This document shows positions 1 through 8,210 of a DNA stretch of 48,003 bases, piece after piece (the stretch's first letter is position 1; each line of letters starts with the position of its first letter). Where the stretch lies: contig NZAK01000136.1 in NCBI GenBank assembly GCA_002687515.1, positions 1-48,003 of the forward strand, given 5' to 3'. Source of the stretch: Rhodospirillaceae bacterium. Lineage in GTDB: Bacteria > Pseudomonadota > Alphaproteobacteria > Rhodospirillales > UBA2165. The position numbers and the translations under genes are program-made. The notes under the pieces were generated by a model. It made no database searches and was not told where the DNA came from. It worked only from the letters and a program-made list of their open reading frames with translations.

Positions 1-270
1 CGCCGGGGACACGACCGCGCCGACCAGGGCGGGGTTATATTCGGGAGAGTGGCAGCATCCTACATGTTGTGGGTATGGGCGTTAAGCGGATAGGCACGAG
101 TTGTTATTTGGGCGCGGCAAGTACTCGGATGACAGAAGGCCGGTGCCGACTGTCAACCCGCCGCCGTCGGTAATCTGCCGAGGCGGTATTTCGCTTCAAC
201 ATTTCCGGTAACTTTTTCGGCCGGTTTCAAAATGGCCGGCTGCGTATCGTCACTGTCTTCATTGACCCAT
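1..270. other. Leading stretch with no recognisable gene
   Basis: No reading frame here has a start, a ribosome binding site and a recognisable protein. The only longer open frame runs on the minus strand into the adjacent inverted-repeat element and looks incidental. The first 150 bases are rich in G runs and could belong to a structured RNA or a degraded mobile element, but I cannot identify it. Confidence 0.4.
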
Positions 271-538
271 TTATACCAACCTGCATAGATAAACACCCAT
301 TGTGACGACGCCCGCCGGTTTCCGGTTAGGAGCGTGCCGCGCCGTGGTGCCAACCCACCACAAGCGGTGCGTGACGACATCCGGGAGCCGGCAGGCGCCG
401 CCCTTCGGGTCGCCTTTCCCGTCCCCTCGGGGTGTCGGGAAGGCTTGCCGATGGGCCCGCATCGCCGGCGCTTCCCCTCCTACCGAGGGAACGGGAAAGA
501 AGATCACAATGGGTGTTTATCTGTGCAGGTTGGTATAA
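271..538. mobile_element. MITE-like element with 35-bp terminal inverted repeats
   Basis: The left end (271-305) and the reverse complement of the right end (504-538) agree at 34 of 35 positions; both begin TTATACCAACCTGCA. The 200-bp interior is GC-rich and has no plausible gene, so the element would need a transposase supplied elsewhere. CCCA lies next to both ends (266-269 and 539-542), a possible target duplication, though one unmatched base at 270 makes this uncertain. A third copy of the end lies at 2002-2047. I see no relative that names the parent transposon. Confidence 0.7.
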
Positions 539-547
539 CCCAATAAA

Positions 548-1951
548 TCAGGGCAGAAAATCTTCGAGCCGCACCTGGTCGTAATTCTTAGGATAAGCGG
601 CCATGAATTCCTGCCGTTCATCGTCGCTCAAGTGAGCCGGGATGGTGGCGTCGATCAGCCATTTGGTGCCGAGCCGGGTAAATTGGCCCATGCCGGGCAC
701 GTTGGGCGAAATGCTGTCGAGGGCAAACACCCGGGTATTGGGGATCATGGTTACGTCGTCGGTGGCATGCACGCGGGTAACCATGGACCAGGCGATCTGG
801 CGCAAATCGGCGGCGTCGATATCCTCATCCACGGCGATCGCCAGCTTGGGATGCAGATAGGGGCCCGACAAGGCCGCCATCAGCGCGGTTTTGGCCTGAC
901 CCGGCTGGCGCGGACGCAGTTTCAGCACCAACATCATGTCGCCGGCGGCGGTCACGCTGCGCACATCGATCAATTCGATACCGCCCTCGACGGTGCTTAA
1001 GTGGTTTTTGGTGGCAACCTCGATACCCAGCCCCATGGTCGCCTGGGCATCGGTCACCGGGGCGCCGCAATGGAGGGCATAGAAGATCGGATCGCGCCGC
1101 CTTGTGACCGCATTGACCTTGAATATTTCGGACGTGCCGCCGGCATTATAGGTGCCGGTAACCTCGCCGTAGGGACCTTCCGGCTCCAATTCGTCCGTGG
1201 GCACTTCGCCCTCAAGCACCAGTTCGGCTTCCGCCGGAACCTCCAGATCGTTGGTTTCGCATTTGACCATGCGCACCGGCTCGCCGAGGAGCCCGCCGGC
1301 CAGGGACAATTCGTCGCGGCCGAAATCGGTGGTGAAGGCGGCGGCATAAAATATCGCCGGATGGCAGCCGAAGAATATGGCCACCGGCATGGCTTCGCCG
1401 CGCGCCTTGTATTTATCGAATATACGGCGCGCCTGGCGGGGCAGCATAATGAATCCGGTCTTGTTTTTTCCGGTGACCTGCTGGCGGTGGATGGATACGT
1501 TGCGCAAGCCGGTTTCCGGATCCTTGATCACCGCGATGCCCGACGCGAGGTACCGCCCGCCGTCATGCTCGGACGTAAACAGGGACGGAATTTCCAAAAT
1601 ATCCACGTCATCGCCGGTGATGATCACCTCTTTGACCGGCGCGGTTCCGGCATCGACCGCCACGGGCGCGATGCCGCGGTCGAAACGGGCGCCGATTTGG
1701 TCCAGCAATTGGTCTTCATCGATGCCAAGGCCGATGGACCATTTGCGCCGGTCGGCGACGATCTGGCTGCACGCCTGCCAGCCGGGATGGCCGGCGATGT
1801 TGGTGAACAGGCTGGCCTTGCCCAACTCGTTATAGGCGCGCCATTCGACCGCCGCCATGTTGGTCAGCGGGTCCACTTCCTTGGTGAAGCGGATCATTTC
1901 GCCTTGCTGCTCCATATTGGCGAGCATGGTGCGGAAGGATTGATCGGGCAT
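548..1951 (-). CDS. UbiD-family (prenylated-FMN) decarboxylase
   Basis: The product (467 aa) resembles UbiD decarboxylases, which use prenylated FMN to decarboxylate aromatic or unsaturated acids, for example 4-hydroxy-3-polyprenylbenzoate in ubiquinone synthesis. Visible signatures are NVSIHRQQ (residues 151-158, matching the cofactor-binding N-x-x-I-x-R-x-Q region) and EGPYGEVTG (258-266), with acidic residues at 241-263 where the family has its catalytic glutamates. The start at 1951 is chosen because AGGAG lies 8 bases upstream; a longer frame reaching 2017 would begin inside a repeat end. No ubiX-like prenyltransferase is adjacent. The length is close to E. coli UbiD, but the substrate cannot be told from sequence: ubiquinone precursor or another aromatic acid are both possible. 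The gene stands alone, bracketed by repeat ends. Confidence 0.85.
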   Translation of the reverse strand: MPDQSFRTMLANMEQQGEMIRFTKEVDPLTNMAAVEWRAYNELGKASLFTNIAGHPGWQACSQIVADRRKWSIGLGIDEDQLLDQIGARFDRGIAPVAVDAGTAPVKEVIITGDDVDILEIPSLFTSEHDGGRYLASGIAVIKDPETGLRNVSIHRQQVTGKNKTGFIMLPRQARRIFDKYKARGEAMPVAIFFGCHPAIFYAAAFTTDFGRDELSLAGGLLGEPVRMVKCETNDLEVPAEAELVLEGEVPTDELEPEGPYGEVTGTYNAGGTSEIFKVNAVTRRRDPIFYALHCGAPVTDAQATMGLGIEVATKNHLSTVEGGIELIDVRSVTAAGDMMLVLKLRPRQPGQAKTALMAALSGPYLHPKLAIAVDEDIDAADLRQIAWSMVTRVHATDDVTMIPNTRVFALDSISPNVPGMGQFTRLGTKWLIDATIPAHLSDDERQEFMAAYPKNYDQVRLEDFLP

Positions 1952-2001
1952 GTATAGAACTCCTGAGGTCGAAGGACCGCACCATAAGTCGCCATCCGGC
2001 C

Positions 2002-2047
2002 TTATACCACCCTGCATAAATAAACACCCACTGTGACGGCGCCCGCC
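2002..2047. repeat. Solo copy of the MITE-like terminal repeat
   Basis: Positions 2002-2036 match the left end of the element at 271-305 in 32 of 35 bases and in the same orientation. Similarity continues for about 11 bases (CGGCGCCCGCC against CGACGCCCGCC). No partner end is seen within the following 300 bases, so this is a truncated or solo end. It lies just upstream of the UbiD-family gene. Confidence 0.7.
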
Positions 2048-2068
2048 AGCGGGATAAAATTTCTGTTT

Positions 2069-2938
2069 CTATTTTTCTGCGGCCAGGATCGCCTCCAGGC
2101 CCGACCGGTAATCGGGATGGCTGAGGGTAATCCCCAGATCGCGCTTGATGCGGCTGTTGTCGACCAAGCGGTGGTCGGACCAGAAGCTTCGCGCCATCGG
2201 GCTCATTCCGGCCTCTGCTTGTTCAAACGGGATCAGCGGCGGCACCTCGGCGCCCAACAGCCGGCAGGCATGGGCCACCACTTTCTCCTGTTCGACCGGT
2301 TCATCGTCGCAGACATTGTAGACGGCAAGCGGATCGGGCGCCGCCATCGAGGCGCCCAGCACGGCCACGATATCGTCCACATGGATGCGCGAGAATTTAA
2401 AGCCTGGCCGCCCGATGCGCCGCGCCCGCCCGGCGCGCACCTGACCGAGGGCGCTGCGCCCGGGACCGTAAATGCCGGCGAGGCGAAATATGTGCAGCGG
2501 CAGGCCGTGTGCATCGGCAAGGTTTCGCCATGCGGTTTCGGCTTCCAGTCGCCGGCGCCCGCGGGCATTGGTGGGCTTCAAGGGCGCCGTTTCATCGAGG
2601 CTGGCGCCGCCGCTATCGCCATAGACGCCGGTGCTGGAAAGATAGCCGATCCAGTTCAGATCATCGCGGCCCGCCAGTTGCGCTTGATAATGCTCGAGGA
2701 CCGGATCGCCGGCTTCGCCGGGCGGCACCGAAAGCAGAATATGGCTGGCCGCGGCGAGCACCGTTTCCGCCCCGTCGAACGGCACCAAATCGATATCCAG
2801 ACCTCGGCGGCTTGATAGGTTGTCTTCGTCCTCGCGATACGTGCCCGCGACCGTCCAGCCGCCACCAAGCGATGCGGCCAGGGCCCTCGCCGTATAGCCC
2901 ATGCCGAAGCACAAAAGATTTCCGCCCGCCGCGTTCAA
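2069..2938 (-). CDS. SDR-type NAD(P)-binding epimerase/reductase (YeeZ-like)
   Basis: An extended-SDR-like protein of about 289 aa. The N-terminus has a dinucleotide-binding loop, CFGMGYTARAL, after the first strand. A YLSSTGVYG segment follows, with the Ser/Tyr-type region of this family, and then a FSRIHVDDI segment and a C-terminal helical part. It resembles E. coli YeeZ-type proteins of unknown substrate. Start choice is uncertain: TTG at 2938 has GGGATGGA just upstream and places the Rossmann loop near the N-terminus, whereas the longer frame to 3049 would overlap the start of the divergent gene at 3037. Its neighbours (TPR protein, GST, uppP) suggest ordinary chromosomal core rather than an island. 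The enzyme activity is inferred from fold only. Confidence 0.75.
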   Translation of the reverse strand: MNAAGGNLLCFGMGYTARALAASLGGGWTVAGTYREDEDNLSSRRGLDIDLVPFDGAETVLAAASHILLSVPPGEAGDPVLEHYQAQLAGRDDLNWIGYLSSTGVYGDSGGASLDETAPLKPTNARGRRRLEAETAWRNLADAHGLPLHIFRLAGIYGPGRSALGQVRAGRARRIGRPGFKFSRIHVDDIVAVLGASMAAPDPLAVYNVCDDEPVEQEKVVAHACRLLGAEVPPLIPFEQAEAGMSPMARSFWSDHRLVDNSRIKRDLGITLSHPDYRSGLEAILAAEK

Positions 2939-3036
2939 CGATCCATCCCGTTCAATTCGATCTTGTTTCCATGGTACTACTGAACGAGTGTAGAATTCTG
3001 GGGCGCGGGCGAAAAGCCGCAAACCCGGGAAAACGG

Positions 3037-3810
3037 ATGAGACGATCAACGATATTCAATTGGATTGCCGGCGTTTCGGTCCTCGGCGCCTTTTTTGTTA
3101 GCCTCGCGCCGGCGCTCGGCCAGGAGATCAATCCGGGGCGGGAATATCGCGAATGTATGGCGATGGCCCGGTCCGATCCGGAATTGGGGTTCGGCCGGGC
3201 GACCAGCTGGCTCGGTCTCGGCGGCGCTGATGCGGCGCGCCATTGCCAGGCGGTTTCGTTGCTTGGGCTCGGTCAGCTTCAAGAAGGCGCCCGGCGCTTG
3301 GAGGAACTGGCGCAGGAAATCAAGGCGCCACCCCGCTTCCGCGCGGAACTGTTCGCGCAAGCCGCGCAGGCCTGGCTTCTGGCCGGCCAGGCGGCGCGCG
3401 CCGAAAGTGTTTTGAACAGCGCTCTGAGTATTGATCCGGGCAATCCCGAATTGTTCGTCGACCGGGCTCAGGCCGCCGCCGCCATGGATCGATGGGCAGA
3501 GGCCGCCGGTGACCTGGGGGCGGCGCTTGTCATCGATCCGGATTTGGTGGACGCCCTCGTGTTCCGCGCCAGCGCGCATCGCCATCTGGGCGAAATCGGA
3601 GATGCCGAAGCCGACGCAAAACGCGCGCTGGAGCTCGATCCCGGCAACCTCGAGGCGCGCCTGGAAAGTGGTATCCTGCACCGGTTGGCGGGCCGCAGGG
3701 CTGAAGCCCGCAGCGACTGGCTGGAAATTGTGCGCCGCGCTCCGGGTACGCCGGCGGCGCTTTCGGCGCGCCAATACTTGCAGCGGATGGACGGCCCTAA
3801 ATCACGCTAG
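3037..3810 (+). CDS. Exported tetratricopeptide-repeat protein
   Basis: A 257-aa protein with a typical signal peptide: basic MRR start, hydrophobic core, and likely cleavage after APALG near residue 28. From about residue 65 it consists of TPR-like helical pairs, with canonical spacing in ALSIDPGNPELFVDRAQ, ALVIDPDLVDALVFRASAHRH and ALELDPGNLEARLESG-type repeats. TPR proteins of this kind are periplasmic scaffolds; no catalytic domain is visible. The ATG at 3037 follows a weak GGGA and is divergent from the SDR gene, so the two share a promoter region of about 100 bp. The partner protein cannot be deduced. Confidence 0.8.
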   Translation: MRRSTIFNWIAGVSVLGAFFVSLAPALGQEINPGREYRECMAMARSDPELGFGRATSWLGLGGADAARHCQAVSLLGLGQLQEGARRLEELAQEIKAPPRFRAELFAQAAQAWLLAGQAARAESVLNSALSIDPGNPELFVDRAQAAAAMDRWAEAAGDLGAALVIDPDLVDALVFRASAHRHLGEIGDAEADAKRALELDPGNLEARLESGILHRLAGRRAEARSDWLEIVRRAPGTPAALSARQYLQRMDGPKSR

Positions 3811-3816
3811 TACGCC

Positions 3817-4485
3817 CTAAAAATCCAAGTCCGAATAATGCCTGGCCGCCGGCAGCCCCGGAATGCGCTCGGCCAGAATAGGCCTCAGGCTGGGCCGTGA
3901 CTTGATGCGCGTATACCAGTTTTTTGCCGGCTTATGATCGGCCCAGGGCACATCGCCGAGATAGTCCACGGTGGAAAGATGCGCCGCCGCCGTGATGTCG
4001 GCGAGGGTCATTTCCTCGCCGCCAAGCCAATGCCGGCGATCGACTAGGAAGGCGATGTAATCCAGATGCGTATGGATATTCTTTTGCGCCGCGCGGATGA
4101 TTTGCGAATCGGGCCGTCCTAGCCCTAAGAACCGCTTCATTACTTTTTCGTTGATCAGCTTGTCGCCGACTTCCTGGTCGAATTTGCGATCGAACCAGGA
4201 CACCAGGCGCCTGACCTCGGCGCGTTCATGCGGATTGCGGCCCAAAAGGTTCGGTTCGGGCTGCAATTCATCCAGATATTCGCAGATGGCTTGGCTATCG
4301 GCGAGCACGGTATCGTCCGGTTCCACCAGAACCGGAACTTCGCCCGACGGGTTGAGAGCCAAAAACTCATTGCGGCGCTCCCAAACCTGCTCGACATTCA
4401 TTTTGAATTCCAGGCCTTTTTCGGCAAGGACGATCCGGACCTTGCGCGAAAACGGCGATAGCCAGAGATGATAGAGAGTACGCAT
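3817..4485 (-). CDS. Glutathione S-transferase family protein
   Basis: A 222-aa cytosolic GST-fold protein. The N-terminal thioredoxin-like half has SPFSRKVRI (residues 9-17) at the glutathione-activating position and NPSGEVPVL with the cis-proline that holds glutathione. The ADSQAICEYLDE segment matches the gamma-glutamyl-binding region, and the C-terminal half is all-helical. The start at 4485 is preceded by AAGGGG at proper spacing; the frame extends 33 codons further upstream without a better start. It is convergent with the TPR gene (6 bases apart) and divergent from uppP. The substrate is unknown; detoxification or stress roles are typical. Confidence 0.88.
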   Translation of the reverse strand: MRTLYHLWLSPFSRKVRIVLAEKGLEFKMNVEQVWERRNEFLALNPSGEVPVLVEPDDTVLADSQAICEYLDELQPEPNLLGRNPHERAEVRRLVSWFDRKFDQEVGDKLINEKVMKRFLGLGRPDSQIIRAAQKNIHTHLDYIAFLVDRRHWLGGEEMTLADITAAAHLSTVDYLGDVPWADHKPAKNWYTRIKSRPSLRPILAERIPGLPAARHYSDLDF

Positions 4486-4689
4486 CGGACCCCTTATAGC
4501 CGATTCGTTCACCGCGCAAATAGTCGTGTTATCCGGTACTATTTGCTTCGATTCCCAAATCGATTTTTGGAGTGGGTTAACCATTCATTAGAACCGCATC
4601 CTTATTGGGTGATGGAGTTCCCGGTGCTATAAGTCTCCCGGGCAATCCGTTTGGGCATGCGTCCGGCCAATCAGCAGCGAAGAGTTTCC

Positions 4690-5526
4690 GTGCCGTTCAT
4701 TCAATCCGTCATTCTCGCCGCCGTTCAGGGCATTACCGAGTTCCTGCCGGTTTCATCATCGGGGCATCTGATTCTGGTGCCCAAGCTGACCGGCTGGACC
4801 GACCAGGGGCTGGCCATTGATGTCGCCGTGCATGTGGGCACGCTGTTGGCGGTGATGCTGTACTTCTGGCGCGATATCGGCGGCATGGCCGGCGCCATTT
4901 TTCGCGCCGCCGGGCAGGTCGCCAACCGCCGCCCGCTTGATCAGGAATTCTGGCTGGTGGTTAAGCTGATGGTGGCCACCTTGCCGGTGGTGGCGGCCGG
5001 CTATTTGGTCAACGAATATCTGGACGCGGGGCTTTTGCGCCAAGTGAAGATTATCGGCTGGGCCACATTGGGGTTCGGCCTGCTGCTGCTGTTCGCAGAC
5101 AAAACCAACATGACCATCCGGCGGCTGGATCACATCACCAATGGCGGCGCGCTGGTGATCGGCTGCTTTCAGATATTCGCCCTGATCCCGGGCACCAGCC
5201 GCGCCGGCATTACCATGACGGCGGCGCGCTTCCTCGGCGTCGAGCGCCAGGACGCGGCGCGCTTCTCATTACTTCTGTCGATCCCGGTGATCATCGCCGC
5301 CGGCGTGCTTAAGGGGTGGGAGCTGTACCGGTCCGGCAATCAGGTGTTGATCGACGAAGCGCTTACCGTCGGCGGGCTCGCATTTCTGTTCGCGCTGCTG
5401 GCGATCGCGTTTCTGATGGTCTGGCTGCGGCGCGCCAGCTTCACGCCCTTTGTCGTCTACCGCGTGTTGTTGGGCGCCGTGCTTTTGTACATCGCCTACG
5501 GCGCGCCCGGGTTTAATCTGAGTTAA
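4690..5526 (+). CDS. uppP: Undecaprenyl-diphosphatase (UppP/BacA)
   Basis: This integral membrane enzyme dephosphorylates undecaprenyl diphosphate to recycle the lipid carrier for peptidoglycan and other envelope polymers; overexpression gives bacitracin resistance. The two family signatures are present: ITEFLPVSSSGHL (residues 15-27, with catalytic Glu17 and His26) and PGTSRAGITM in the second half. About eight hydrophobic segments are visible. GTG at 4690 after GAAGAG gives 278 aa, near the usual 265-280; ATG at 4657 would add 11 residues. Its stop overlaps the stop of the convergent yejF-type gene, so no terminator fits between them. Confidence 0.93.
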   Translation: MPFIQSVILAAVQGITEFLPVSSSGHLILVPKLTGWTDQGLAIDVAVHVGTLLAVMLYFWRDIGGMAGAIFRAAGQVANRRPLDQEFWLVVKLMVATLPVVAAGYLVNEYLDAGLLRQVKIIGWATLGFGLLLLFADKTNMTIRRLDHITNGGALVIGCFQIFALIPGTSRAGITMTAARFLGVERQDAARFSLLLSIPVIIAAGVLKGWELYRSGNQVLIDEALTVGGLAFLFALLAIAFLMVWLRRASFTPFVVYRVLLGAVLLYIAYGAPGFNLS

Positions 5527-7148
5527 ACCGCGACGACGCCGCTTTCGTCGGCTTCCAATTGGAACGCCGCCTTCATCAGCGCCTTGGTGTAATCTTTCTC
5601 CGGCTTGTCGAAGACGGCGTCGGCGGTGCCGGCCTCGACGACGCGGCCATCCTTGATGACGATCAGGTCGTGGGCCAGGGCGCGCACCACTTTCAGATCA
5701 TGGCTGATGAACAGATAGGCGAGCTTGTGCGCCACCTGCAGTTCGCGCAAAAGATCAACGATCTGCGCCTGCACCGACATGTCGAGGGCCGAGGTCGGCT
5801 CGTCCAGCACCATCAGCTTGGGGCGCAGCACCAGCGCCCGGGCGACGCAGATACGCTGGCGCTGGCCGCCGGAAAATTCGTGCGGGTAGCGGTCCATGGT
5901 TTCCGCGTCCAGCCCGACCTCGCCCAAGACCTCGGCCACCAGCCGGCGCCGGTCTTCGTAACTCTGCCCAAGCCCGTGCACCAAAAGCCCTTCCTCGATC
6001 ACCTGGAACACCGACATGCGCGGGCTCATCGAGCCGAACGGGTCCTGGAACACGATCTGCATCTGGCGGCGCAGGGGGCGCATCTCCTTCCAGCCGAAGG
6101 ATTGAATGTCGTGCCCTTGGAAAGCGATGCCGCCGGTCGATGAGTCGAGGCGCAAGAGCGCCCGGCCGAGGGTCGATTTGCCGGAACCGGATTCGCCGAC
6201 GATGCCGAGGGTGTGGCCTTCACGGATCGATAGGGTTATGCCGTCCACCGCCTTGATATGGCCGACGGTGCGCCGGATGACGCCGCGCTTGATCGGGAAC
6301 CAGACGCGCACATCCTCGGCGCTCATCACTTCCCTGGCGCCTTCGGCAACCGGGTCCGGATGGCCCTTGGGCTCGGCCGCCAGCAGGTGCCTTGTGTAAT
6401 CGTGCTGGGGATTGTCGAAAACCGCGTCCGTTGAGCCCTGCTCGACGATACGCCCCTCGGTCATCACGTTGACCCGGTCGGCCATGCGCCGGACGATGCC
6501 GAGATCATGGGTGATCAGGAACAATCCCATATTCATCTTTTGCGTCAGTTCTTTCAGCAATTTGAGCACCTGCGCCTGCACCGTCACGTCGAGCGCCGTC
6601 GTCGGCTCGTCGGCGATCAGCAATTCCGGTTCGTTGGCCAGCGCCATGGCGATCATGATGCGCTGCTGCTGGCCGCCGGAAAATTCGTGGGGCATGGCGT
6701 GCAGCCGCGACTTGGCTTCGCTCATGCCGACCAGGTCCAAGAGTTCCTCGACCCGCGCCTTGGCCGCCGCCGGCGACAGGCGTTTGTGCACTTCCAGCAC
6801 TTCGCGGATTTGCTTTTCGATGGAATGCAGGGGATTGAGGCTGTTGAGCGGTTCTTGGAAGATCATGGCGACGCGGTTGCCGCGGATGACGCGCATCTCA
6901 CCTTCCGCCTTGTCGATCAGCTCCTCGCCGTCAAAAAGGATACTGCCGCCGGGGTGGCGGGCCACCGGATAGGGCAGCAGTTTCATCACCGACAGCGCGG
7001 TCACCGACTTGCCGGAACCGGATTCGCCGACCAGCGCCACCGTTTCGCCGCGCTCGATCGACATCGAGGCGCCGATCACCGCCCTCACTTCCGATTCGCC
7101 CTCGCCGAAGCTCACCGATAGATCGTTGATTTCAAGTAACGGGGCCAT
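5523..7148 (-). CDS. yejF: Peptide ABC importer, fused double ATPase (YejF-type)
   Basis: A 541-aa protein with two complete ABC ATPase domains. The first has Walker A GESGSGKS (residues 41-48), signature FSGGQQQRI and Walker B LLIADEP. The second has GESGSGKST near residue 320, FSGGQRQRI and LMVLDEP. Each half ends with the oligopeptide/dipeptide-transporter type C-terminal extension. It energises the YejB/YejE permease pair. It is the last gene of a four-gene operon (yejA-B-E-F order in transcription) with 3-base gaps to yejE and yejB. In enteric bacteria Yej imports peptides including microcin C; in alphaproteobacteria it contributes to antimicrobial-peptide tolerance. The substrate here is inferred by homology. 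Confidence 0.93.
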   Translation of the reverse strand: MAPLLEINDLSVSFGEGESEVRAVIGASMSIERGETVALVGESGSGKSVTALSVMKLLPYPVARHPGGSILFDGEELIDKAEGEMRVIRGNRVAMIFQEPLNSLNPLHSIEKQIREVLEVHKRLSPAAAKARVEELLDLVGMSEAKSRLHAMPHEFSGGQQQRIMIAMALANEPELLIADEPTTALDVTVQAQVLKLLKELTQKMNMGLFLITHDLGIVRRMADRVNVMTEGRIVEQGSTDAVFDNPQHDYTRHLLAAEPKGHPDPVAEGAREVMSAEDVRVWFPIKRGVIRRTVGHIKAVDGITLSIREGHTLGIVGESGSGKSTLGRALLRLDSSTGGIAFQGHDIQSFGWKEMRPLRRQMQIVFQDPFGSMSPRMSVFQVIEEGLLVHGLGQSYEDRRRLVAEVLGEVGLDAETMDRYPHEFSGGQRQRICVARALVLRPKLMVLDEPTSALDMSVQAQIVDLLRELQVAHKLAYLFISHDLKVVRALAHDLIVIKDGRVVEAGTADAVFDKPEKDYTKALMKAAFQLEADESGVVAV

Positions 7149-7151
7149 GGC

Positions 7152-8207
7152 CTAATTCCTGAACGTCTTTCTCGGATCGAAGGCGTCGCGCACGCCCTCG
7201 CCGATGAAGATCAACAGGCTGAGCATGACGGCGATCACCATGAACGATGAAATGCCCAGCCACGGCGCCTGCAAGTTGGCCTTGCCCTGGTTTAAGAGTT
7301 CTCCGAGGGACGCCGAGCCCGGCGGCAGGCCGAGGCCGAGAAAGTCCAGCGCCGTCAGGCTGGTGATGGCGCCGTTGAGGATGAACGGCATGAAGGTGAC
7401 GGTGGCGACCATGGCGTTGGGCAGGATGTGCTTGAACATGATCTTAGCGTTGGAAACGCCGAGGGCGCGCGCCGCCAGCACATAGGTGTAATTACGGCCG
7501 CGCAGGAACTCGGCGCGCACCACGCCGACCAGCGCCATCCAACTGAACAGCAGCAAGATGCCGAGCAAAAGCCAGAAGGACGGCACGAACAGGCTGGCCA
7601 GGATTATCAATATGAAAAGCTGCGGCATGCCGCCCCAGATTTCCATGAAGCGCTGAAAGAAAAGATCGGTCAGGCCGCCGAAGTAACCCTGCCAGGCGCC
7701 CGCCGCGACGCCGACGATGGAGCTGAAAATGGTGAGGATCAAACCAAACAGGACAGATACCCGAAAACCGTAGATCAGGCGCGCCACGACATCGCGGCCC
7801 TGATCGTCGGTACCCAGCCAGTTTTGCGCGGTTGGCGGTGACGGCGATGGCGTCGCCAGGCCGAGAACGACGGTGTCGAAGCTGTAGGGGATCAGGGGCC
7901 AGACGATCCAGCCCTTTTCCTCGATCAGTTCGGCCACTTCCGGGTCGGAATATTCGGCTTCGGTTTCGAAATCGCCGCCGAATGTGGTTTCCGGATAATT
8001 GACCAGGACCGGCATATAAAAGGCGCCGTCATAACGGACCAGCAGCGGCTTGTCGTTGGCGATGAACTCGGCGAACAGGGTTACCAGGAAAATAACCACG
8101 AACAGCCAGAGCGACCAATAGCCGCGGCGGTTGGCCCTGAAATTTTCCAAACGCCGGCGGTTGATGGGCGTGATGTGGAAGCCTGGATTTAGCGCGCCAT
8201 CGCTCAT
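7152..8207 (-). CDS. yejE: Peptide ABC importer permease (YejE-type)
   Basis: A 351-aa inner-membrane permease. After a short cytosolic tail, the first membrane helix is at roughly residues 29-50. A periplasmic segment of about 80 residues follows, including TFGGDFETEAEYSDPE, typical of YejE and absent from plain DppC/OppC proteins. The conserved TDDQGRDVVARLIYG motif precedes the five-helix core, with the EAA-type cytosolic loop around RALGVSNAKIMFKHILPNA. It pairs with YejB to form the channel. It starts 3 bases after the yejB stop and ends 3 bases before yejF, implying tight translational coupling. Confidence 0.93.
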   Translation of the reverse strand: MSDGALNPGFHITPINRRRLENFRANRRGYWSLWLFVVIFLVTLFAEFIANDKPLLVRYDGAFYMPVLVNYPETTFGGDFETEAEYSDPEVAELIEEKGWIVWPLIPYSFDTVVLGLATPSPSPPTAQNWLGTDDQGRDVVARLIYGFRVSVLFGLILTIFSSIVGVAAGAWQGYFGGLTDLFFQRFMEIWGGMPQLFILIILASLFVPSFWLLLGILLLFSWMALVGVVRAEFLRGRNYTYVLAARALGVSNAKIMFKHILPNAMVATVTFMPFILNGAITSLTALDFLGLGLPPGSASLGELLNQGKANLQAPWLGISSFMVIAVMLSLLIFIGEGVRDAFDPRKTFRN

Positions 8208-8210
8208 CGC

